Shown here: in pieces, positions 49,885 to 62,900 of the stretch | How the letters are laid out: each line of letters starts with the position of its first letter | Position numbering within the stretch: the first letter of the stretch is position 1 | Assembly (NCBI GenBank): GCA_030674185.1 | Contig: CM060312.1 | Span: forward strand, 7,172,528-7,236,527 | Origin: Monoplex corrugatus | Taxonomy: Eukaryota; Mollusca; Gastropoda; Littorinimorpha; Ranellidae | DNA length: 64,000 nucleotides | Direction of reading: 5' to 3' | Made by a program: the position numbers and the translations under genes | The notes under the pieces: model-generated | What the model was told of the DNA's origin: nothing | Seen by the model: only the letters and a program-made list of their open reading frames with translations | Database searches by the model: none

Positions 49885-51655
49885 CTGTGTACTGTATGTG
49901 TTTGTGGTGTGTGTGTGTGTATGTACGTGTGTGTGTGGCGTGTTCGCCTCGGCTGTTTTTATTTAAATTCATTCAATGCGCACTAAAATGACCTTGTGGT
50001 TACACAAAAACATTTTGGCAGTTAAAAACATTCTACCAACAAGCCATTTCAAACACAGTTATACACTTACATACTTATAGAATGATCAGAGTTTCAGCAG
50101 TCCAAATAACACTTTGAAAAATCATGCGCACTGACTTGCTTGATGAAAACAGCACTTCAGTGTCCATGCCAAGAGTGACATCATGAAAACTTTCTTGAGT
50201 CCAGATCAGTGAGTGTGGGATGATCTGTCAGTCTCACTTTTCTCGCTGGTTTCACCACCCAAATTACTGATTGCAGACAAACATTTCTTGATGTGATTCA
50301 AGTAAAGAGTTTTCAGCTGATTTTTATGTTTTGTCATGATCTGATCGTATTTGTATGATAAGTTTTACAAATGTTTTGTTCACTGAGTATCACTGTTGAT
50401 TCAACGGATATGCTATTTTGTATTTGAAATATTAAGATTCTCCATTCAAGTTACTTTGGAAAACTTAGATATCTCAGTCTGTAATTGAGCTACAGTCTAC
50501 AGGAGACAACAAATGTATACAGAAATGATCCCTTTATAAGTCTGTAGTTATTTCTTACCATCTGCGCACATAACATTTAATTATGTGTATATCAGGAGAT
50601 GCGTATCTTCGCCAACAGTGATGTCAGCATGTGCATCAGGTGATACACTTCATTGCGAATGAGTTAACTCATTCGTTATGTACAATTATGCCCCTTGCCG
50701 TTCCCCTGATATGCACCATTTGTATAGGTCATGAGAAAAATTCTCATACAAACAAATGAAAACAGAGAGTTGTGAAATTTGGCAGGTCTTATAGTAAAAG
50801 GTTGGTGTACAAAATGCTGAAATTTCATTTATCTAACCCTCATGGTTGCTGAGTAATGGTACAAGTAAAATTAAAGACATTTTCAGGTGAAAAATGTCTT
50901 ACAAAATACACAGTCAGGTCAATACATCAGTTCCTACAGTCACATTTTGAATGAAATTTCATAAAATCCAATGTGCACACACTCCACATGCACTGAAGGA
51001 AGAGATTGTGTTGAATAACGCTGAGTTGTTGAGTATTGTTCAGCCATTTGCTTTTCCGTCGTCTGCTTTGCTGCGGAGATAGTGGGTTGTGAACTTTGCA
51101 CTGCCCACTCACCAACTGCGTAGTACATTTGACCTCATGGCCTGAAACGAGGCTAAGAATAACCAAAGAATCTTTTTCTGGCTATTAGTTTTGGTTAACG
51201 GAAATACTGAAAGCTCCGGAATTTTCAAAACTCAAAGTCGGATTTCTCCGATGCTCGTAGACAGGCGTTGTTGAGACATGATCGGGAAATCCCGACGCTC
51301 GTAGCGAGAGAGTTGAAGCATTATGATTTTTATCGGGTATATGTATGTCTGTTGTTTTGCTTACAGTGTACAGGCAGTGTGTTGCTTGCGCATTCTTCAT
51401 GCTCCGTCTTGGGTGGTTTTGCATGCAGGATGTTTTCATGTTTCCATAAACCGTGAGACACTGACATGACTTGCAGGATCTTCAGGAACGTGTGTATGCA
51501 CATGCATGGAGTTTAGGCACCAACAGGTTTGCACGCATGTTGTTGTGGGAGAGTTTAGAAAAGTCTCCACCCTTTACTCACCAGGCAGGAGGTACCCAGG
51601 CAGGATTGAACCCAGACCTTCTGATTGGAAGTCCGAGGTCTTAACCATATGACTG

Positions 51656-51690
<35 letters not shown>

Positions 51691-53844
51691 ACACATAAGA
51701 GAGAGAGAGTGTGTGAGTGTGTGAACAAGAAAAGATAAAGCCTCTTTGAAATGTATGTGAGGTATTCAGTGATAGATCTGTACAAGTAGAGTTCAAAGTT
51801 CCATTTTAAGGGCACAACTTTTTCTGTGACAACAAAAAATTGAAAAGTTTTAAGCAAGTATGTCTTAGATGCTGAGTGAATGGATGGCCTCATGGGACAG
51901 CTCCCAGCACCCCCTGTGCATGGATGAACTGTTAAAACTCCTTAACCCATTATCTTTCAGACCACCATCTCCATGAATGAACTTGATGCAACTGATAAGC
52001 TTCATTGTTTTTTGGTGATTTTTTTGTGGTTTTTGTTTGTTTGTTTTGTTTTTTCAGCACCAGATTTTGTTGAAATGGTCAGACTAACAGGTACAGTGAA
52101 AAGTTTTCAGAACAGTTTTATGTTGTTTTACCTGCTCAGGCTCTCAAGATTCGCCAGCGACAAAAGAGAGCTATGCTGGACTTCCCGTGTGCACCACCGA
52201 TGCAGTCAGTCAGTCAGAGACTTCGGGACATGAATCCTGATCGACCTGAACATGTGTCCCCTCTGTTGCCAGGCAAAGCAGCTCTCTTGGTCAATAGCAG
52301 GTGAATGGATTGGTGCATGGTATCTGTTTTGTGAAGTGATGATTGAGTTGAATGTGTGTGTGGTGGGGTTTTATGTAGTTTTGGATCTGGATTTCTACAT
52401 TTTCAGCTTTTGTTGTTTGTTTTGGTGACAGATGTAGAAATGATTATTTTACTATTTTTTTGTCATTTATTATGCCTCCCATCAAAAGCAGTAGCTATGT
52501 TAGCTGAAATGTTGGGTTATTCTTATTTCAAGATGTATATGACTTTTCAGTCATCTGCATTCTGAACAGCATTGATAAAAGGTTTAGATTATTTTGTTGA
52601 GTTCTTTGTTGCTCTGAAAGGGTGTTAATCAGATGTACTATGTTCAGCAGAAACAGACTTGAGTTTTCTCAGGGAAATAAGTTGAGTTCCTCAGATTCTC
52701 AGAAAGAGAAAGAAATGGTGTCCCTGTGAATCCAGAATTTAAAAGGTACTGTGTGTAAATAATACAAATGCCCATAGTAGCCTATGGCTCTTCAAAAGCT
52801 GTATAAAGTAAGTGGGTATATACACTGAAGTGACTTATGCACAGCAGCTTTTACTCATTCTGCCTGCCATTTTCTGTCTTGGTTGTTTTGATCCAGTGTT
52901 TGATATTTATGATGTTGCTCGCATGAATGAAAAATTAAAAATCATATAATTCAATGTTTCAATATATTATTTTTCAAATTTTTGTTAAAAATTATAAATG
53001 TGAAATGCACATACATTTGATGCCCACAAACACTCATCTACACAGATTTCAATCTAGGGGAGACATGTTTTCTGGGGATGCATGCCACCAGGCCCCTTTT
53101 AGTTTTAGGAGCTTTTGTCTTGCGAGTTCCTGTGCCTGGTTAATCATTATTTTCAAGATGCAGATCACGTTGTTGATATGTATGAAATGCGAACAGGTGT
53201 TAATGTTCATTGTTTCAGGGCACAGATACTTTGTTGATATGTATGAAATGCGAACAGGTGTTAATGTTCATTGTTTCAGGGCACAGATACTTTGTTGATA
53301 TGTATGAAATGCGAACAGGTGTTAATGTTCATTGTTTCAGGGCACAGATAACTTTGTTGATATGTATGAAATGCGAACAGGTGTTAATGTTCATTGTTTC
53401 AGGGCACAGATAACTTTGCTGAGTCCTCTGGAATCGGAGCAGCGCTCACTGGTACTAACTGCTCACCTGTCACTGGCCTCGTTACTCAACAGTCTTCAAC
53501 GCACTCGAGCATGGCAACCTCTGAACCTGGCCTCCCTTCTCAGGGCTCCCTTGAATCAGAGTATCCAGCAGTGGCCTGCATGCTTTGTCAAAGGTGGGTC
53601 ACATTGTGTGCAGTTTTGTCAAATACTGTTTTCTGCAACTTTCGTTTTTTCATACCAGGACCGCTGGCCATTGTTCATTTTCCTTCCAGGCCACGTCTCC
53701 ATGGAACGAGACTTCCTCTGTCACTCTGTAGTTCTGATTCTCTGTCATCATTCAAATCCTCTCTGAAAACTACTATTTTCACATCATGATAAACATTCAT
53801 TCCATTATCTCTCTCTTGATGCCCTGGTCTGTGTGAATGAGTGA

Positions 53845-53914
<70 letters not shown>

Positions 53915-56900
53915 AATTATTACATGAGTCAGTAAATGTTTGGTGTTGGTGCTATTTGGCTTGCGTATTTGTTTTCTTTATACATATTTTTATTGTTGTA
54001 AGTGTTTAGGACTTTTTTTTAAGGTTAAGGTAATGAATTTTATCATGATAATGATGATGATCGTGATTGTTATTATTATTATTTTTTTTATTTTTGTTAT
54101 TATGATGATGATGAGATGATGATTGTTATTATTATTGTTATTATTGATTGTTATTATTATTTTATTTTTTATAATGCTACCAATTTTGAAGAACAAGGTC
54201 TCCCAACAGTGTAAAAATCGCTACTCACAGTTCTGTAGCTTTCGATGGCGTTCTCGCCATCTTCGTCAGCGCTCTAATGCTGTCTGCGTGAATCTCTACT
54301 CAGATCTCGCGAACATGGGATGAACCCAGTTCACGAGATCGAATCAGAGAATGGTACACCGGGGGCAGGGTGTAACGGCCCCGGTCCCTGTTGAGCGGGG
54401 GGGTTGGTGGCTGCGATGTAGATGGCCTCCTTGACTCCTCGCTGGAACCACTTATTTTCTCTGTCCAGGATGTTGACATTGTCCGCACTGAATTGATATT
54501 TTATTTTTGTTATTATTATTATGATGATGATGATTGTTATTATTATTGTTATTATCTCCTATTTTCTTCACAGTGGAATTGTTCATGTGATGTTTGGGCT
54601 GCTTTCCTCCCAAGAGAAACAGCTTGTCTCAGAAAAGCATCACACCTATCTATTCGTACACATTTTCTTTTGAATAGGGGATAAGGATTGCGTGATTTTT
54701 TTTATGACACACATTGCATTAATTTCTGTGTGCATACTGGATCATTGTTTGAGTTGTGTGGCAGAGTGTACAGTGCAGTAATTTCAGTCCATTGTAGTAC
54801 TTGTTGTAAGTGGATACATGTATTTATAACAGTATCTTGTTCCTCAGCATTATCCATGCCTTTTTCCCCAGACAAAATGTTATGTATAGCTTGTACCAAG
54901 AGTGTCACCTTTCTCACCTGTCGGCATCACCGAGTTCAGTGTTGGCTGCTGCACATCTGGATGCCATCATCTCCCTCCAGGCCGCTCTGTCTTGAGTTTT
55001 GTGGATAATTTCTTGAATATTTAGGCCACTGATGTTGGTTATATCAAGAGTGTTCATCAGAATGCAGTGGATTATGTAGAAGATAATCACCAGGCATGTG
55101 TCTTTTTCCCTTTCAAATATTTCAAACATCCAGGTGGTTTTGTTGTAGTTTCATATATGTATATGTTGGTAAATGCAGTTGCCCTCCAACACTCATTGAT
55201 ATTTGTACTGTAATTATGAATAATGACCAAGAGCATGAATAAAGAACACAATACTGTGGTATCAACATCAGAGTAAACTAAATGAAATATGCTTTGTTTT
55301 TTTGTTGTTTGTTTTGAATTTTTAATTGAACCAAATCTATGGGACTTTATTGTAGGTCAGATGTAGTAGGTAATGTACACAGTATGTTATCTTTTTTCTT
55401 TTTTTGCATTCACATGCCATAACTGTGCACAGGTGATAGATGATTAGAAACACCCACAAACATAGACCCACACCCATAGACCCCCCCCCCCCCCCCCCCC
55501 CGCACACACACACACACACACACTGCACGCATATGCACATGCATCGTGCATACTCACACATATACACATATGCATAGACAAAATAAAGACAAAAGTTTGG
55601 TAGTCACATATACGTGACCTGCTTTCTGTGGTTTCAGAGTACTGCCCATTAAGCGTGCAGTGGAAACTGCTGCTTTCCCTGCCAGGCCAGATGGAGATGG
55701 AGGATGAAAACAGTGACGATGATATGACAGGAGCGTACACACACAGACGTTTGATGCCTGTGCTGAAGCAGTGGCTGTGTGCAAAGTTCACTCATGGGGA
55801 TGGTGGCGGTGTCACTGGTTCGCCAAATTCATCCAAGGTAAAAGACCCTTTTTTAAAAAAAATTATTTGTGTCATTCCTCCCAGCTGTTGCTGTCTCAGT
55901 TCTGTATATGTGTGTATTCTGTGTTTGGGATTTTAGGATATGGGTGGGATTTCTGTTATATGAATGTTGTCACGCTATATGTAGATGTAGACAGTCAAAA
56001 ATTGAGCATATCCCATTTTGGAGGAGTTAAGTAACCAAACTGTAAAAAGTGTTTTGATGGTTTGCATGTGTTGGAGTGTGTGTGTGGGGTGTGTGTGTGT
56101 GTGTGTCTGTGGGAGTGTGTGTGTGAGGGGTGTGTGTGTGTGTGAGAGAGAGAGAGGTGTCTGTGGGAGTGTGTGTGTGAGGGGTGTGTGTGTGAGAGAG
56201 AGAGAGAGAGAACAGAAACAACAGTGTGTTATATTACTCTTAGTGCTGCCTTAACTCTGAAAATCCATGAAACACAGAAAACATACTGGTCATACTATGC
56301 TGCAGTCTGACACTAAGCTCTCAGAAATTCCACTCTCAGTGGAAGATATGTGAATTTTACACTAACTTGATCATTTGTAGAAATCAGAATGACCATAGAA
56401 ACAATCATGTTTGTCATCTGTATAGTGATAATTTATGTGCATTTTGGAGCGATATTATCCCCCCCCCCCCCCCCCCCCCGAGAAAAACTGTGCTAGAATT
56501 GTGTTGATATTTGCTATTATGATGTTGCAGAGAAATACATTGAGTCGTTATAGCGTAGGTATGTTGCAAACAAATATACTGAGTCACTAGAGCGTAGAAG
56601 TGGCAGGCACGGCTCTATGTGTTTTGGTGCATTATTATATCTCTGTTTTTTCCCCCCATAGAGAAAACAAGGGTGAGGGTCAAATGGACGGATAGGCGCT
56701 CAAATGAAAGCATACTGAATGAGTTGGGTACTACACGCAAGCTTCTTGTACTCATACAACGGAGGAAACTGAAATATGTTGGACACGCAATCCGTAATGA
56801 GAGAACAGACTTGATGTCCACTGTCCTCCAAGGTAAAGTGGAAGGAAAGAGAAACAGAGGACGGCCACCTGCATCACTTGCTAGAAACATCACAAACATC

Positions 56901-59900
56901 AGTGGCAAGAAACTCCAGGAGGTGGTCAGACTTAGCCAAGATCGAGAGTGCTGGAGGCAACTTGTGAGGACATCATGTGCAGCGGCCAACACTGTTCCCG
57001 GTGACGCCGACAGGTGAGACAGGTGAGAGAGAAAACAACAGTGCGGGAATCATGTTGATATTTGCTATCATGATGTTGCAGAAAAACATACAGAGTCAGT
57101 ACAGCATTGATGTGGCAAGCACGGCTCTGCATTTTGGTGCATTACTGTCATCTGTCTTTTTTTCCTCCTAGAGAAAAACAGTTCTGGAATCATGTTGATA
57201 TTTGCTGTCATGATGTTGCAGAGAAATGTACTGAGTCAGTACAGCATAGATGTGGCGAGCACAGCTGTGGTACCCCCTCGTCTGCGTGTCGGCATCTGTG
57301 TGCGCAATGTGCCGGAGTTTGGCAGGGTGGGAAAAGGGAAACAACCCAGCAAGGAGCAAGGCCTGTCCATCACCAAAGGAACCAACGCTATCTTGTTTCT
57401 CTTGCCTCACTATGACTTGTGTGATGATGTGAGTGGATTGGTGGATTTTGTTCTATTTCTCTTGTCTCATTATGACTTGTGTGATGATGTGAGTGGATTG
57501 GTGGATTTTGTTCTGTTTCTCTTGTCTCACTATGACCTTTGTGATGATGTGAGTGGATTGGTGGATTTTGTTCTGTTTCTCTTGCCTCACTATGACTTGT
57601 GTGATGATGTGAGTGGATTGTTGGATTCTGTTCTGTCTTGTTTCTCTTGCCTCACTATGACTTGTGTGATGATGTGAGTGGATTGTTGGATTTTGTTCTG
57701 TCTTGTTTCTCTTGTCTCACTATGACTTGTGTGATGATGTGAGTGGATTGTTGGATTTTGTTCTGTTTCTCTTGCCTCTCTGACATGTGTGATGATGTGA
57801 GTGGATTGTTGTTCTGATGATGTGAGTTGGTTGTTAGATTTTAAGATTTGGCACTGTCTTGTTTCTCTTGCCTCATGCTGGCAGTAGTGATGATGTGGGT
57901 GGGTCACTGACTGTTCTTTACAAGTTGTAATATTTCATATATTTCATGCTGACAATATTTCTGTATGAGCAAAGATGGTAGACTGATTATGGCTCCTGAC
58001 TTTAAGTAATAGTAACATACTTCTACAGACAGATCCCGTCATAGAGAATATACTGAGTCAGTACAACATACATGTGGCAAGCACACTGTGGTACCCCCTT
58101 GTTGAGAACAAGTTGAACTGTTATGTCTTTTCTTTCCTTTGTTACTTTCGTGTTGTTGCTATTTTGTTTATGATTATGATTCGTTCTTATTATAATAAAA
58201 GTCTTGTGCAATATTGAAACTATTATGGGAATATCATTGAGAGGAGTCAGTCCTCAGTTATTGCTCATTAAAACATTGGAATATGTGTTGATAATATTTT
58301 AACTTCACTCTTACAGTAGCCAGCATTGGGAACTTTATTAAGCATACATGTAAATAGTTATGACTGCCTGAAATATGTCTCTATTTCAGCCTGATTTGGA
58401 AATGATTTTTTTTTTAATAAACATTTTGACAGAATACCTGTAAATATTATGACTGCCTGAAATATGTCATTAGTTCAGTCTGATTTGGAGGTAATTTTCT
58501 ATGAAAATTTTGAAAGAACATTCCCCTTTCTTTCTCAGACCATTTGGGTGGCATCGAAACAGAGACTGACTCGGCTGCTGGAAGCCAAACCATCTCTTCC
58601 TGCCACCCCTGTGGTGCTGCTTCTGCCCTGTGCACTAGACAGCCACGTCTCCTCGGACGTCATGACCAGCCAGGTGACCGCCCGCTTGGGTATTCAGGAG
58701 TTTCAAGACAAGGGCTTGGTGTCCGATGTGGCCGTGGTGGAGCTGGCTGTACGCACTGGACAGCCGCCTGATGTTGCCATCGCTACACCCCTTGTGCAGA
58801 CACAGGTAACTCCACCAATTTAATTAATATATTGATATAACAAAGCCACCAGAACAGTAAATGAAAATCTGTACCATGTACAGCTGTCAATTTTCTTAAA
58901 GAGCACAAGCTGGTTTCATATTGTGTAAAACTAAGTGATGGTGAATACTCTACACAGTATACGTTCGACCTGTGTATTGAAAGAAAATGACCACGATAAC
59001 AATAGACTGACCCACAGGGCAAAGTTCGCAACAAATATCATATGAATTCTGTGCAGTAGTAAAGACATGAATGATAACTAATAGGTTCACAGTTTGAAGA
59101 CAGATTAAACAACAGATGCGACCTATCTGTTAAAGTTTTCTTGTTAGACACGTTGAACTTGGTGAATGTATTTTTGACAGGGGAACTAATACACATGAAA
59201 ATTATGAAAATGGAAAAAAAAGACTTGTTTTAATTGAAAGTTACTTTTTAGGGTGCTTTTTGTATTGTGATAAAAGTTTGGGAAATTGAAGATAAGTTTT
59301 ATTGTTAGACATGTTGAATTTTGTATGAACAAATATGTATTTTTGACAAGGGAAGTAATCCAGAAAGATCTCGGTTGACTATTTTGAGTCTGTCCAGCTA
59401 TTTTCAGCCATAGCTATAACTGGCTGGCTGTGACTTTAGCGGGTTTGCCCATGTTGCGTCACAAATGATGGGTCAGTTCCAGATGAGAGTGGAATTCTAC
59501 CTTAGTTGTGTGCACAATGCCATCTCACCAAGCGCTTTTATTTGTGTTGTAACCTGTGATATTTGTGTTGTAACCTGTGATATTGTGTTGTAACCTGTGA
59601 TATTTGTGCTGTAACCTGTGATATTTGTGTTGTAACCTGTGATATTGTGCTGTAACCTGTGATATTTGTGTTGTAACCTGTGATATTTGTGCTGTAACCT
59701 GTGATATTTGTGATATTTGTGCTGTAACCTGTGATATTTGTGCTGTAACCTGTGATATTTGTGCTCTAACCTGTGATATTTGTGCTGTAACCTGTGATAT
59801 TTGTGCTGTAACCTGTGATATTTGTGCTGTAACCTGTGAAGGTGTCGGAGGCAGTGAAGTTCCTGGCCAGCAGAGTGCCAGAACCCCCAGACCTGAGATG

Positions 59901-62900
59901 TGAACGGCTGGGAGACATTGTGGAGGACGTCCTGACCCAGCACTTCTTCACCCCGGTCCTTCAGGATCTCAAGTGCAGACAGGGTCTCAACAAGCTGCAC
60001 CAGGTAAGGATGTGTTGTTCTGTTCCAGTTGTTTGGCTGGCTGAATGAATGGATATTGATGCAGGGAATGATTTCAGAAGGCACGGTGAATAGGGTGAAT
60101 CAAAGTTCTTTTGCCATTACATGTACACACTAAAAACAATCAAGACATCTTAATTAATAAAGTTCCTTTAGAAAATATTAAAGATTTTTTAAATATCTTG
60201 ATCCTGTGAAGACTGATGATAGAACCCGCTATAAAGACATTGAAATAAAAATTGGAATGGCAAAGCACAAAGTGGTCTGACTCAACAGTGTCTGGAAAGA
60301 CAGAGGCATACCAAATGGTTTGAAAATTAAACTTTAAGAATGATTATTCTTGCCAGTCATTTTTTATGGTTGCGAAGCCTGGACTCTCAGAAAAGCTGAT
60401 TGCAAAAGAACTGAGGCAGCAGATATGTTTTTTTTTCAGGGACTACCATGTGTCAGATGGACAGATAAAAAAACTAATGAAAGTGTACTGGAAGAACTTG
60501 ATACCACCAGAAAATTTCTAGCAGACATCAACAAGAGATCAAAATACATTGGCCATGTGTCACGTAGAAAGAACACAGACCTCATGGCAACCATTTTTCA
60601 AGGAAAAACAGGCAAAAAGGAAGAAAGGCAGACCTCCAATCTTATATATCAAGAACATAACCAACATCAGTGGCCTAAATATTCAAGAAGTTGTCCACTA
60701 AAGTCAAGACAGAGCCATATGGAGGGGAGTAGCTGTGTCACACAGTGCAGTGGCTAGCACTGAATCTGGTGCTGCCAACAGATAGTGAGACATTCATAAA
60801 TTTAGTGGTGCACAAGCTTGTGCAGTACTTGTATCAATAAGGGGATTAGATTGGGCAGAAGCTGTGCAAAGAAATTTAAAAAGCAAGAAAAAGAGACGGA
60901 CAAATGAAGAATAAAGATGGTGGGCAGAGTATAGGGTATATATAAAGAGAATGAGATAATGTGTGCACACATGTATGTGTGTGTATTATGTATGTGTACT
61001 TGCTTGCTTGCTTTGCTTTTCTGTACGTGCATTTTATGGATCAAAGGTAAATGTTGGATTAAGAGAATTAAAGTGGTGGGAATGATAACTTGTGTTTACA
61101 AAGCGAGAAGCAGTGTACTGGCCACATAATGATGATGATAATGATAGTGATAACGACAGTGATAGTGGTGGTGGTGGTGATGATGATGATGATGTTGACA
61201 ATGTGATGATGATGATTATGATGATGCTATCAGCAACAGTGGTGGTAATGATGATAATGATGATGATAGGCACCAACACGTTGATAGGGCTGTACAACAG
61301 TGTGCTGGACCACATGATGATGATAATGATGATGACGATGATGATGATGATAATGATGACAAAGATGATAATGATGATATGATGACAGGCACCCAACACG
61401 TTGATAGGGCTGTACAACAGTGTGCTGGACCACATGATGATGATAATGATGACGATGATGATGATGATGATGATAATGATGACAAAGATGATAATGATAA
61501 TGATGATATGATGATGACAGGCACCCAACACATTGATAGGGCTGTACAACAGTGTGTGGACCACATGATGATGATAATGATGACAAAGATGATAATGATA
61601 ATGATGATATGATGATGACAGGCACCCAACACATTGATAGGGCTGTACAACAGTGTGTTGGACCACATGATGATGATAATGGTGACGATGATGATGATGA
61701 TGATAATGATGACAAAGATGATAATGTTAATGATGATATGATGATGACAGGCACCCAACACGTTGATAGGGCTGTACAACAGTGTGTTGGACCACATCTC
61801 ACTGGCCCTTACCTCCCCAGCCCTGGAGGACATCTCATGGCCAGCACCAGAACTACAGCATGCTGCCGGCACCAGAGAGGGTGTGTATTGCATGTGTGTG
61901 TATGTGTGCGTGTGTCTGTATGTTTGTGTGCATGCGTGCGTGCTTTGTGTGTGTGAGTGTGTGTGTGTATGTGTGTGTGTGTGGTTGGCATGGAATTGGA
62001 CAATTTTGTGATGGAGTGTGCTATTTGCACTGTATTTTGTTTATATCTTGAAAAAAAACAGATGGTCTGTGACCTCTGAAATTCCATCAGCTAAGAGAGT
62101 ATTGTCTCAGCACATTGCCACCGATGTGGGTTTTTTTGTCTCACTATTTTTCTGGTTGTAATGTTTTCTTGCAGGCTGGTTGGCTTTCTTGATAAGACCC
62201 ATGGACTTAAAATAGGTTGTCTCGATTTCAGTCCCAGCCTGCAGCTTAAAAGACTGTCCTGTGTTGTGCCCATCTTTAACTTTTCCATCATTCTGGTGGA
62301 TTCAGCTCAGTGTTTCATGGGTCTCTTCCTTGCCAGCGTGTAGGATTTTCCACATGATCAGCGAGTCTGTCAGATAACTGCTGCAGATTTGGGTGGAGCT
62401 CATATGGAATTATGTGATTGCAGTGAGTCCTTGACCACATATCAAATAGATTCCAGATGAAGATGATAAGGGTGAAGTTTACATTGCTCATACGGAAAAG
62501 AATCGCTCAAAAATCCATGGAGAAAAGGTTCTCAACCTCAGGTCCCTTACACTGTACACTCTCTTACCACGTGGCCACCAGTCTGTTTTGTTCGGGACAG
62601 GGTGGGCAACTTTTTTTTAAATCATTGCACTTGGGGAGATTTCCTTCATGATCACTTTTTCTTTTTCTGTGCCACCTTAATGGCCACAGAAACTGGTACA
62701 GTTTCTTTATTTTTTTTTGTTTTACAATGCAATGATAATGATGGTGATGAGGATGTTAATCATGATGCTGTGGGGTACCATCTTGGATTGAGACGGCATG
62801 GCAGGACTGTATTCCACGCTTAATATCACAATATGTCCTGGCATGAGCCAGGTCCAGGAGATACAGACACCTGTGCTGTTGGTCAGAAGATCTGAACAGC

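Noticed and set aside
49443..49991. 182-codon ORF continuing past exon 18 into poly-Cys/Val
   Set aside because: The Cys-Val tract is the (TG)n microsatellite after the donor at 49664.
52954..53413. ORFs with repeated [15 protein letters not shown] or [15 protein letters not shown]
   Set aside because: Translations of the 61-bp junction repeat; the exon 20 reading phase hits stops in them.
61034..61893. Minus-strand ORFs up to 225 codons rich in His, Ile and Ser
   Set aside because: Translations of GAT/ATG arrays and the duplicated exon 25 acceptor blocks in antisense.
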